NCBI GenBank assembly: GCA_018266755.1
Contig: JAFDZW010000005.1
Coordinates: 1,377,963-1,441,962 of the forward strand
From: Bacteroidota bacterium
Lineage (GTDB): Bacteria > Bacteroidota > Ignavibacteria > Palsa-1295
DNA: 64,000 bases
Direction of reading: 5' to 3'
Numbering within the stretch: position 1 is the first letter of the stretch; the number at the start of each line of letters is the position of its first letter. Under the pieces are notes generated by a model that was not told the origin of the DNA, searched no databases, and saw nothing but the letters and a program-made list of their open reading frames with translations. The translations under genes were made by a program, and so were the position numbers. Positions 16,940-26,400 of the stretch are shown in pieces.

Positions 16940-17599
16940 TTACTTCTTCTCCGATTGTTCGATAAACTGAAAACCGGTCTTTGGCAGACTAAACTTTGTG
17001 GTATCGACTGCCCATGCCGTGTCCAATGCAACGAGTTGTGTTCCGATCATCCCATCGCGTGTCTGGGTAATCTTTTTCATGAGGATACCTCTCCAGATCC
17101 AGAACTTCCCGCTTCCGTCACGGTTCTCCCATCGAGTGGCGGGGACTCCGGCGATCGTATCGGTCCCGACGGCACGCATCAAATTGTTGTGCATGCTCTT
17201 CTCGAGGAACTGTGCCGGGGTCGGAATTTCGGACTCGGAAAGATGGTAGAGACTATCCAACTCGGGTGGTTTGAGATGCACAACCTTCCGCTCGTTCAAG
17301 GAGATATTATAGACGTCGGCCAGGCGGGTAATCCCCGCGCTACCGACTGGCTGTATGCCTTGTTCCCCGAGCAATTCATATTTCGAGTACCGTGCTTCGT
17401 ACCTCCCATAGTCGGCAATGAACATCTCTTCGCCTCCGCGAGCGTTGCCGAGGAATTCGTACTGCATGTGCACATTCTTGATCTCGTAACGCCGGAATGC
17501 ATTCACCGGTCCCGAGTACTCGTGTTTGCCGCAGCCGATGACAGAGGCGACGAGCGCCGCACCGAGCAGCGCCCGAAGGGTGGATATACGAATGGTCAT
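16940..17599 (-). CDS. Hypothetical lipoprotein
   Basis: 219 residues; family not recognised. MTIRISTLRALLGAALVASV followed by IGCGKH is a lipoprotein signal with the lipidated Cys in IGC. The mature part is a mixed beta protein with RWENRDGSGKFWIWRGILMK near the middle, a pattern like proteins that track conversion of a bound substrate (compare outer-membrane LolA/DUF4412 folds). The ATG overlaps the stop of the upstream flavoprotein gene (ATGA), so the two are translationally coupled. The longer open frame upstream is inside that gene. Confidence 0.65.
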   Translation of the reverse strand: MTIRISTLRALLGAALVASVIGCGKHEYSGPVNAFRRYEIKNVHMQYEFLGNARGGEEMFIADYGRYEARYSKYELLGEQGIQPVGSAGITRLADVYNISLNERKVVHLKPPELDSLYHLSESEIPTPAQFLEKSMHNNLMRAVGTDTIAGVPATRWENRDGSGKFWIWRGILMKKITQTRDGMIGTQLVALDTAWAVDTTKFSLPKTGFQFIEQSEKK

Positions 17600-20500
17600 A
17601 CGTGTGCAACAGGGTCGAGCGTCAGCAAGTGCTCGAAATATCCGAGCGATAGTTTTTCCTGTAACGAATTGACCTTCAAGCGATCGTTGAGGTTTTTGAA
17701 ATCCACCATGTCCAGCGGCTGATCTTGGTTGAAGCAACTGAAGACAAAGCCCTTCTCTTCCTGCGTCACCGGATCGACGTGCTTTTGCAGACACTGTGCG
17801 CAGACTTCCTTCATCATGCACTGCATCGGTGAGTTGATCGAACCGATGGCGGCGTGTCCTTCTTTCATGAGCTCACCTAGCACGCCATCTTTCCGTCGCG
17901 CCGCTTTGACTGCCGCCATCATGCGGTCGGAACCGATGGCGATGATGCGGTCTATGTTGCAGAACGGGAACATGCGTTCGACGCCAAGCTTCTGGTCATG
18001 GTAGGCCAGCATCGCCTGAATGATGTTACCGCGGAAGTGCGTATCCTGCGGACGGTTCGACGAGATCTCGGCACCGGCATCGGTTGACCAGATGACCTGG
18101 TCGGTGGCCGCTTCGATCTCTTCGCGTTTGAAAAGGTCCTCGCCGAACTTGTAGCCGGCAAAGTAGATCACCTTGTTGTTCTTCTCCTTCAGCGCCTTCG
18201 CGATCGAGAAGAGCACGGCATTACCGAGGCCGCCGCCGGCGAGTAATACGGTCTCGTTCTCGGGGATCTCGGTCGGAGCGCCGGTCGGGCCCATGACAAT
18301 CACGGGCTCGCCGGGCTTCAGCATTGCAACTTGCCGCGAGCTCGAGCCCATTTCGAGCACGATCAGCGACAGCAGCCCCGCTTCTTTATCGACCCATGCA
18401 CCGGTGAGCGCCAGGCCCTCCATCGTGATCGGCGTGTTCGAGATCGTCTTCGCCAGTCGTTCGAAATTCTGTAAGCGGTAGAACTGACCCGGATGGAAGT
18501 GACGTGCAGCGGCCGGAGCTTTCACAACGACCTCAACGATCGTGCGGGTCAAGCGCTCCACTCTGACGACCGTCGCTTTGAACTCGTCGTCTATCATGCG
18601 GCGCATCGCATACCATTCGCCGATATCGACGACATCGCGCTTGTCTGCCTTGCCCCACACTGCATAGACAACATGCTTGAAGCCATCTTTTGCACTGGCC
18701 ATTGCTTTGACGACATTCCCTGCATAGCGGGGATGATTGTCGCCGTAGAACGTGATGTACTTGCCGTTCTTGTTGTAGCTCGTGAAGAAGCCGTTGTCGT
18801 TCGGCTCGAACGAACCGTTGAGGTGATGCGGCTGGAAAAAGTTGTCCCACTTGTCTTTGACGAACGTCCCCGGCTGTTCGCGTTCGTAGATCGTGTTCGG
18901 GCTGGTGCCTGCAGCGACGCAGACGCTCTTGGCCGCGAACTCGACGAACTCGCCGTTACCGCGCTGCTTGCCATCGATCATTGCCTGACGCTCGAAGCGC
19001 ATGGCCTTCACTGCGCCAAACTCGTCGGCGATCGCTTCGAGGGGCGACATGTTCTCGACGTAGTAAATGCCCTCTTCGAGCGACTTCTCGATCTCTTCGT
19101 GATTGAGCCTGTATGCCGGCGAATCCTTCAGACTCTTGCGATAGACGAGCGTGACGCCACCCCACTTGCGTACGAGCGGTACGAAGTTCGGCTTCTCGCC
19201 TGAAGCTTTCGCGCGTGCGCGCTCGGCACGGACTTCCCTGCCGTGCTCGAGGAATGTGGCAAGGATCGCTTTGTCCTCGGCATCGAGACGAGCGAAGAAC
19301 GCCTCTTCGCCACTTTCTTTCACCACGATCTCGTATCGGTCGAGTACTTTCTCGACCTGAATCGGATAGTACGCTGCAAGTTCTGTCGCCGTGTCGATGG
19401 CCGTCAGTCCGCCGCCGATGACAACAGCCGGCAGTTGGACCTGCAAATTGGTGAGCGTCGTCTTCTTCGCTGCACCAGTAAGCTGCAGGGCCATGAGAAA
19501 ATCGGAAGCTTTGCGAATGCCGCGGATGAGATTATTCTTCATCGGCACGATCGTCGGCTTGCCTGCACCGCTGGCAATGGCAATGTGATCGAAATGGTAG
19601 CGGTCGAATGCGTCCTCGATTGTCACTGTCCCACCGAAGCGAACGCCACCATAGATGGCGAACGTGTTGCGCCGCGAGAGCGTCAGGTAGATGAGCGTCA
19701 GGAAGTTCTTATCCCAACGCACAGTGATGCCGTACTCGGCGACGCCGCCGAAGCCGTCCATCGACCGATGATCGAGCGCACGATAGATATCATCCCAATG
19801 CTCGATCGGTTTCGGCGCAACCCACTTGCCGTCGTTGCCGAGATACCCCGTCAATTCCTTTTCAAGCGGTTCGATCTTCAAACCATCAATCCCAACGACT
19901 CCGAACCCTTCGTTGAGTAGATAGTGAGAAAGCGTATAACCGGCGGGGCCAAGCCCGACGACGAGCGTCTTCTTGCCGGTGTACTCGACTGGGTACGGGC
20001 GACGCACGTTCAGCGGATTCCAGCGAGTGAGCAAGCCATAGACTTCGACGCCCCAGCGCATGCGCAGTACGTCGGTCAGCGCGCCTGTCTCGGCCTGCGG
20101 GATGTTCACCGGCGTCTGCTTCTGATAGATGCATGCTTTCATGCAGTCGTTGCAGATACGGTGCCCGGTGCCGGGGCACATCGGATTATCGAGCATCACG
20201 AGTGCGAGCGAGCTGATCGAGTCGCCCTTCGATTGGAGCATGTGCATTTCCGAAATCTTCTCGTCGAGCGGGCAGCCGGTGAGCTTGATTCCCAGCGGAT
20301 TCTTTTTCAGCGAACCGTCCTTCTCATGAATCCCCTTCGAACAGGAGTCCTTCGAACGATCGTGACAGAAGATGCAGTACTCGGTCTCGCCGCGAACTTC
20401 GCGCTGATTCATGCGGTCGTCGGTGAGGGCGAAGCCATCGCGGCGGCGATACTCTTCTTCGGGCCCGATGATCTTTTCGGGCAGTAACTCCTCCGGACGG

Positions 20501-21156
20501 ATGATCTGGACGAGGTTATCGAAATCCATATTGTGCGGCAAGTGATAGCTTGCCCACGTCTTCACCCGTGCATGCAGCGAATGATCGTACACGCAAGCAG
20601 CGATGTAGGCTTCGAACATGTCCATTGTACCTGCGGGGTGCTTTGCCAGCTCGCCCGATTTTTCTTCTGCGACAAGCTGCATTGCCATCTTCGCCGTCGC
20701 AAGCTCTTCGTCGTATTCAGTGAAGATCGATGCGAAGGCTCCACTACGAAGCGCATCGTATGCCGCCGTGAGATCGGCGATCGGCGCGACCGCCGTACAT
20801 TTTTCGAGCGTCGAGAGCTTCTTCATTGCACGACGTTGGAGGAAGTCGCGCTTGAAATCGAAGATCACCTTCTCGCGCTGGGCAACGGTCATCAGACGTT
20901 CGCGGTCGGACTGAATATTAAACAGGTCCGCAACGAACTCGCCGACATACGGCGCCATCTCCACGAGCAGCGTCGACACGTCGACCGGCGTCAGAGCGCC
21001 GCCGCCGCTTGCAGCGTACGCATTCCAACGCGTCGAGAGTGCGGCATCGCGCGAAGCGACGAACGCGTGGAACACCGTGTGAAGTCGAGCAAGTGCGCTC
21101 GCGTCGAAGAGGTCGGAGTAAGAGAAGTTCTTAAGACCCAGTTGCAATTGTGACAC
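17596..21156 (-). CDS. Fused iron-sulfur/FAD oxidoreductase with PyrK-like reductase module
   Basis: 1186 residues from a GTG. Residues 1-255 are helical with no recognised domain. Residues 261-342 hold eight Cys (CIFC, SC, GCP, CPGTGHRICNDC, C), as in the Fe-S N-terminal region of GltD and dihydropyrimidine dehydrogenase. A Rossmann FAD motif GLGPAG is at 401-406 and a second dinucleotide motif GGGLTAID at 581-588. From about 870 comes a ferredoxin-reductase fold (HPGQFYRLQNF, VIVMGPTGAPTEIPE, LLAGGGLGNAVLFSIA), ending in C1113-x5-C-x2-C-x18-C1141, a PyrK-type [2Fe-2S] site. It resembles a GltD-like flavoprotein joined to a PyrK/NfnA-like reductase, so NAD(P)H-driven electron transfer, perhaps bifurcating, is plausible. 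The substrate is unknown. Confidence 0.8.
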   Translation of the reverse strand: MSQLQLGLKNFSYSDLFDASALARLHTVFHAFVASRDAALSTRWNAYAASGGGALTPVDVSTLLVEMAPYVGEFVADLFNIQSDRERLMTVAQREKVIFDFKRDFLQRRAMKKLSTLEKCTAVAPIADLTAAYDALRSGAFASIFTEYDEELATAKMAMQLVAEEKSGELAKHPAGTMDMFEAYIAACVYDHSLHARVKTWASYHLPHNMDFDNLVQIIRPEELLPEKIIGPEEEYRRRDGFALTDDRMNQREVRGETEYCIFCHDRSKDSCSKGIHEKDGSLKKNPLGIKLTGCPLDEKISEMHMLQSKGDSISSLALVMLDNPMCPGTGHRICNDCMKACIYQKQTPVNIPQAETGALTDVLRMRWGVEVYGLLTRWNPLNVRRPYPVEYTGKKTLVVGLGPAGYTLSHYLLNEGFGVVGIDGLKIEPLEKELTGYLGNDGKWVAPKPIEHWDDIYRALDHRSMDGFGGVAEYGITVRWDKNFLTLIYLTLSRRNTFAIYGGVRFGGTVTIEDAFDRYHFDHIAIASGAGKPTIVPMKNNLIRGIRKASDFLMALQLTGAAKKTTLTNLQVQLPAVVIGGGLTAIDTATELAAYYPIQVEKVLDRYEIVVKESGEEAFFARLDAEDKAILATFLEHGREVRAERARAKASGEKPNFVPLVRKWGGVTLVYRKSLKDSPAYRLNHEEIEKSLEEGIYYVENMSPLEAIADEFGAVKAMRFERQAMIDGKQRGNGEFVEFAAKSVCVAAGTSPNTIYEREQPGTFVKDKWDNFFQPHHLNGSFEPNDNGFFTSYNKNGKYITFYGDNHPRYAGNVVKAMASAKDGFKHVVYAVWGKADKRDVVDIGEWYAMRRMIDDEFKATVVRVERLTRTIVEVVVKAPAAARHFHPGQFYRLQNFERLAKTISNTPITMEGLALTGAWVDKEAGLLSLIVLEMGSSSRQVAMLKPGEPVIVMGPTGAPTEIPENETVLLAGGGLGNAVLFSIAKALKEKNNKVIYFAGYKFGEDLFKREEIEAATDQVIWSTDAGAEISSNRPQDTHFRGNIIQAMLAYHDQKLGVERMFPFCNIDRIIAIGSDRMMAAVKAARRKDGVLGELMKEGHAAIGSINSPMQCMMKEVCAQCLQKHVDPVTQEEKGFVFSCFNQDQPLDMVDFKNLNDRLKVNSLQEKLSLGYFEHLLTLDPVAHV

Positions 21157-21307
21157 TGTCGTCGTAGCTACTCAAAGTGAATAGCAATAAACAACCGTGC
21201 CCACGGAACGGTTGAGAAAAACGAGGATAATAATCTTCGATATCGGACTAGACCAGCCCGATTATTTCAAGTGTGGTGCGGACCCATGAGGACCGGGCCG
21301 CTCGCGC

Positions 21308-22420
21308 TTACTCAACCGTTTCGGCGACCTTCGCGCGTTTCGCTTCGAGCACCGACAAGAGCTTTGCGAAGGCTTCTTCGAATTTCTTGACGCCGTCGAG
21401 CTGGAGCGCTGCGGCGACCTGCTCGGTATCGATGCCAAGAGCACGAAGACGGTCGATCACATCATGTGCCTCGGCGAGGCCCGTAGCAAGCGTATCTGCC
21501 GCCTTGCCGTGGTCGGCGAACGCAGCGAGGGTATCGTCCGGCACTGTAGTCACGGTCTCTTTGCCGATCAGGGGTTCGATGTAGAGCACGTCGCTATACG
21601 CCGGGTTCTTTGTGCTCACCGATGCCCAAAGGCAGCGCTGCACATTGGCGCCTGCCGCACGCAGATCGTCGAATTCTTTCCCGTAGAAGATCTTCACATA
21701 GCGCTCGTACGCAAGCTTTGCGTTGGCGTTCGCAGCCTTGCCCATCAGATCGGCATGGTCGCCGCCCTTCTGTGCAAGTTGCGCATCTACATTCGAATCG
21801 ACACGCGAGAGGAAGAAACTCGCCACCGAGCGCACGTTCGAAACGTCCTCGCTCTTTTCGACACGGGCACGAATACCAGCGATATAGGCACGAGCCACCG
21901 ACGCATAGTTCTCGATGCCGAAAAGCAGTGTGACATTCACGTTGATGCCCTCGGAGATAGCCTGGGTGATCGCAGTCAGGCCGTCCGGCGTACCGGGAAT
22001 CTTGATCATCACGTTCGGCCGGTCAACAATCTTCCAGAGTCGGCGAGCCTGTGTGATGGTCTCTTCGGTGTTATGCGCGATGGTCGGGTCGACCTCGATG
22101 CTCACGTAGCCGTCTTCGCCGCCGGTTGCGACGAATGTATCGTAGAGGACGTCTGCGGCGAGGCGTACGTCGTCGGTCGTCAGCTTGTCGTAGATCTCGT
22201 GCGTCGTTACGCCTTCTTCGATGAGCGAGCGAATATCGTCGTCATATTCGGCTCCTTTGGAGATCGCCTTTTCGAAGATCGCCGGGTTGCTCGTCACGCC
22301 CTTAACGCCGAGCTCGTCGATCATCGCGGCAAGTCCGCCGGAGGTGACGAACGAACGACTGATATTATCGTACCACAACGATTGGCCAAAGACTGCAACG
22401 GATTTCCAGGGATTCGACAT
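21308..22420 (-). CDS. tal: Transaldolase
   Basis: 370 residues from the ATG at 22420. Transfers a dihydroxyacetone unit between sugar phosphates in the pentose phosphate pathway. Motifs: GVKGVTSNPAIFEKAI at the N-terminus, YVSIEVDPTIAHNTEE, and the Schiff-base region RPNVMIKIPGTPDGLTAI with the catalytic Lys. INVNVTLLFGIENY and ASFFLSRVDSNVDAQL follow. It is the longer Tal type common in actinobacteria and cyanobacteria. A strong terminator lies just upstream, so it has its own promoter within the short gap. Confidence 0.95.
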   Translation of the reverse strand: MSNPWKSVAVFGQSLWYDNISRSFVTSGGLAAMIDELGVKGVTSNPAIFEKAISKGAEYDDDIRSLIEEGVTTHEIYDKLTTDDVRLAADVLYDTFVATGGEDGYVSIEVDPTIAHNTEETITQARRLWKIVDRPNVMIKIPGTPDGLTAITQAISEGINVNVTLLFGIENYASVARAYIAGIRARVEKSEDVSNVRSVASFFLSRVDSNVDAQLAQKGGDHADLMGKAANANAKLAYERYVKIFYGKEFDDLRAAGANVQRCLWASVSTKNPAYSDVLYIEPLIGKETVTTVPDDTLAAFADHGKAADTLATGLAEAHDVIDRLRALGIDTEQVAAALQLDGVKKFEEAFAKLLSVLEAKRAKVAETVE

Positions 22421-22429
22421 GCGCTGAAA

Positions 22430-22467
22430 GAATAAGAAAAAACCCTCGTTGCAGAACAACGAGGGTT
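22430..22467 (-). terminator. Rho-independent terminator of the beta-barrel gene
   Basis: AACCCTCGTTG and CAACGAGGGTT (22441-22467) form an 11-bp stem with a 5-base loop. On the minus strand the hairpin is followed by TTTTCTTATT. Confidence 0.92.
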
Positions 22468-22490
22468 CGGAAAAAGAAGTGTCGCAGATT

Positions 22491-23294
22491 TTATCGGCCG
22501 ACGAGCGCGCGAACGGCAACACCGGCGAATGCAGAGTTCGCTTTCCAGTTGCCCGGGATCGCATTACTATTGACCTTCGTCAGTGCCAGATCGTACCCGA
22601 CGGTGGGGCTGGCCACCCAGGTTTCCGTGATCGGGATATCATAGGCGAACATCGCACGAAGCGCCAATCGGATCGACGACGGATCGAGCACGTCCGTCTT
22701 CGAAGCGACATTTGAAGTCCCCACCGCAGCAGACACCTCAACGGTACGAGTAATGCTACTCGTCATCTTGATACCAGTGCTGAGCACAGCCTGGATACTT
22801 GGGCCCACTGGCGTTGGTGCAGGAGTAAAATTATACTTGTACCCAAGATTCAGCGTCATGTACGTCAGATTGGCGGAAGCGGAAGTATTGACATACCCGA
22901 GTTTAGTAACGCCGTTATACTTGGTCAATACCTGCGTACTACCGTTATTGATGGCCGTGAACTTACTGGACTTCGAATCGAAGATCACTTCGGCCATGAT
23001 GAAGTTCTGCATCGTTTCTGCATTGAGCGGCAACAATGCCGAGACGCCGACGAACGGTGCGATATCAGAACCGTTCTGCGCAAGGAAGCATGTCGGCTCA
23101 AGCCCTAAGAGGGGGAATTGATCCGTGCTATAGGTTACCAGATTAACACCTCCGATGGGACCGATCAGCCAGCCACCGACCTCTGTAGGCATAAGTACGT
23201 CACCACCCGAGCCCTGTTCTCCCTGGGCATGGACGAGGCCCGCGGCTAGCAGCAGCACAAGTGCCGTCAGATAGGAAAGAATGCGTTTCTTCAT
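22491..23294 (-). CDS. Outer-membrane beta-barrel protein, function unknown
   Basis: 267 residues. MKKRILSYLTALVLLLAAGL then VHAQG is a signal peptide, and AGGAG at good spacing supports the ATG at 23294. The mature chain alternates short aromatic/aliphatic strands such as YMTLNLGYKYNFTP, SSIRLALRAMFAYDIPIT and PTVGYDLALTKV, and ends in ...VRALVGR with no sorting domain. This fits a small porin-like barrel. The family is not recognised. Confidence 0.7.
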   Translation of the reverse strand: MKKRILSYLTALVLLLAAGLVHAQGEQGSGGDVLMPTEVGGWLIGPIGGVNLVTYSTDQFPLLGLEPTCFLAQNGSDIAPFVGVSALLPLNAETMQNFIMAEVIFDSKSSKFTAINNGSTQVLTKYNGVTKLGYVNTSASANLTYMTLNLGYKYNFTPAPTPVGPSIQAVLSTGIKMTSSITRTVEVSAAVGTSNVASKTDVLDPSSIRLALRAMFAYDIPITETWVASPTVGYDLALTKVNSNAIPGNWKANSAFAGVAVRALVGR

Positions 23295-23457
23295 ACTGTC
23301 TCCTGTGGTTCCTGTTCTCAAGATGATGTATTATAACTCGTTATCGTTCTTCCGTATTCTCGATGACAGTTTCAGGGGTTCAAATATACACACTCGAACC
23401 CCTGGTTGTCCGAAAATCAGCTTTTTCCCAACATTGGGAGCCATACATGCCTCATGA

Positions 23458-26400
23458 TCAGCGCTCGATTACAAAGCGTCCGCTGCGGACACCTCGCGCT
23501 CCAAAGTCGACTCGGTACACGTAGCTTCCTGCAGGCAGATCGTCTGTATCGAAGAGCACCTGGAACGTGCCGGCCGGATGGTGCGCATGATCAAGCAGAC
23601 GCGCCACTTCCTTGCCGAGCGGATCGAACACCGAAAGACTGACTTCACCCTCGACTCGCTGCGAATACGAGAGTGCGACCGAGTGCGACGTTCCCGTGAC
23701 CGGATTCGGCACAGCCGGAATGATCCGGACCGGCGGCACGCCATCGATCATATACTTACGCAAGGTCGAATCACCGCATTCGAGTACGAGCGTCACGCTC
23801 GTATCCTGATGGGCATACACCATGCAACCCGGCACTTGCGCGCCGAGGCTGTCGTAGAGTGTCGAGCTCGTCAGGTTCACGGTCGTCGAGTTGGACGACT
23901 TTGTTAACGCCACCTGGAAGTTCACAGAGCCCAGCGAGGTCATTGTCTCGGTCAGCGGCGTCTTCGGTCCGACAAGCGTGAGCGTTAATATCTTGTTCGT
24001 GACGTCAAGACCGGAGTTCGCGGTATCAATCTTCCAGCCGGGGATTGCGGACGTAAACATCGTTGCCTTATTGACGATATTCAACAGGTCGATGTCATAT
24101 GTATATGTCAAGACGACCTTCTCGATTGCGAGCATGCTCAATGGTTCGCTCAATCCGTTCTTCGACAATGCCAATGCGATCGGCATCGACGTATTGTCGT
24201 TCGCATGAACGATCGGTTTCGTGAACGAGTGGTTGAACGACAGATCGAAGTAGCTGGCCGTGCCTCGCACGGAATCGCTGATCAAGACGGTATCCGTCTG
24301 ACCGATATCGATCACCGAAGCCGTGAGATACCCAGCGTAGTACGCCGGTGTGGTCGACGGAACCGGCGCAAACGTGACAGGGACCTTCACCGACGAATTC
24401 GGCGGAATCGTGATTGCAACCGGCAGTGTGACGGCAGGTGTGAACGATCCTGCCGCAGGCTGAGCCACATTGACACCGACGATCTGCTTCGGTACAGGCT
24501 GCGAATTGGTCACGGTCACCGAATCCACGGTGCTTGCGCACGACAGGATTGTCTTGGTCGTGAAGCCCTTGATCGTGGGCGGACCGACAGACGTCGTCGC
24601 AGTGATCGACACCGCAAGGTTCTGATGCGCCTGCACGCATGCATCGGTGATAATCCCAAAATCTCCCTCCTGAGCATTATCGAGCAGTGCGGGGTCGAAC
24701 TGCACATAGATTGTCAAACAGCCTCCCACCGGTACAGTAACCGGGAAGGTCGCCGGCGTACCGCCGGTAAGTTTCATCACGCCGGTCAACTGGAACTGCG
24801 ACGAATCCTTCGACAAGAATTTGTCGATGCGCGAGACCGTCAGCGGATCTTTGCCATTGTTGCAGACGATGAACGAATCGATAATGACCGAGCCGCCAAC
24901 AGCAACCGTATTCAGATTCACCGTTCCGCGCGAAAGCTGTGCGTCGCGATAGATGTCGCAGACGTTCGCATACCCGCGAATCGTGTCACCATAGACACTG
25001 ACGAGGAAGATGGTATCGGTAAAGCAATCTGACGTGCGCGCCGGCGGCGAGTAGAGCACATCGGCGACAATCGTCTGCGATTCGTCAACGCGCATCGGCA
25101 GTGTGTACACCTTGCCGAAGCCGTCTTCGAGCGTCGGTGTCTGGAAATGCGCCTTGTCGGAATGGGTGATCGCGACCAGCGAATCCGGGAAGTTGCCGAC
25201 GTTCTGGAACTTCACGTGCAGCGTGATCGGGTTGTTGCAATCTGTCTTGACGGTATCCGGTGTGCTCACAATCATCGGAGCGCATCCTTTACCATCAACG
25301 GTTGCCGTTCTCTCGCCCGTGACACTCGGTGAAATGAAATGTGCCGTCGTCGAGACCGGGCCGACAGCCGTCGGGGTACACGAGAATGTGACGGTGGCTA
25401 CACCTCCGAGCGTACCGGTTCCGGGCACAGTAATCGGGAGCGAGTTGCCCGGCAGCGTCGGATCGAACTTGAAGTGCACATTGTCATCGAGTGTGATGCT
25501 CGTTACCTGAATCGAACCGCTCGACGTATTGATAATCTGACACTTCGTCAGGTATCCCGTCGAATCGGGGATGATACAATCGAAGTGGATCGGCGGAACA
25601 TTGAATTCCGCAGCACCGCCCGAACCGAGCAGCGTACAACGAGCATACTGGCATCCGTCGAAAATCTCGATCGTATCGGATACACCCGTCGCAACCGGCG
25701 CGGTAAACTTGATCTTGATGATGCGTTTGCCACCCGGCGGGATGAGCCCGTCGGCGCCGACCGAATCGATGACAAAGCCCTGATTACCTCGCAGGAGTTT
25801 CAGGTTCGTACCGATAAAACTGTATGCATTGTCCGAAAAGCTTCCGGTATTGACGAGGGTATCGTACCCGTAGACTGCCACACCAACACTCGGACTGCTC
25901 AGGACGAACGGACACGGCTCAAAATCGACGGTCGACGGCTTGAACGTACTGACCACCGTCGTCGCATTGCCCGCAAGGTCGAACGATGTGACCGAGACAT
26001 ACGCCTCTTGCGACGAATCCGTCACGCAAATATCATAGTACGATTGCGACGTACCGACACCGTCGATGAAGTTCGCATCGCGGTTGAACGTCATATTGAA
26101 CGCGGAGTCGATCACGATCGAGTTCAGTTTCGAATCGCCGGTGCGATCATCACGAACCGAGATATGCGCACAGAAGCACGCACCGGTCGTATCGGCGATC
26201 GGTGGAAGCGTATCGAGCGAATTCGCGGAGCGAATACCGAGGGCGCCTGCCCATGCATAGCTGTCGTAATCTGTATATCCATACAGATACACACCAACGC
26301 CAGTGTCTGAGGCTACAACATGGTTGCCACCGCCAGCCCCTGCGGTTGTGTATGAAAGTTGGATTGCTTCCCAACCGGAAGCACCAAATGGGAACCGCTT

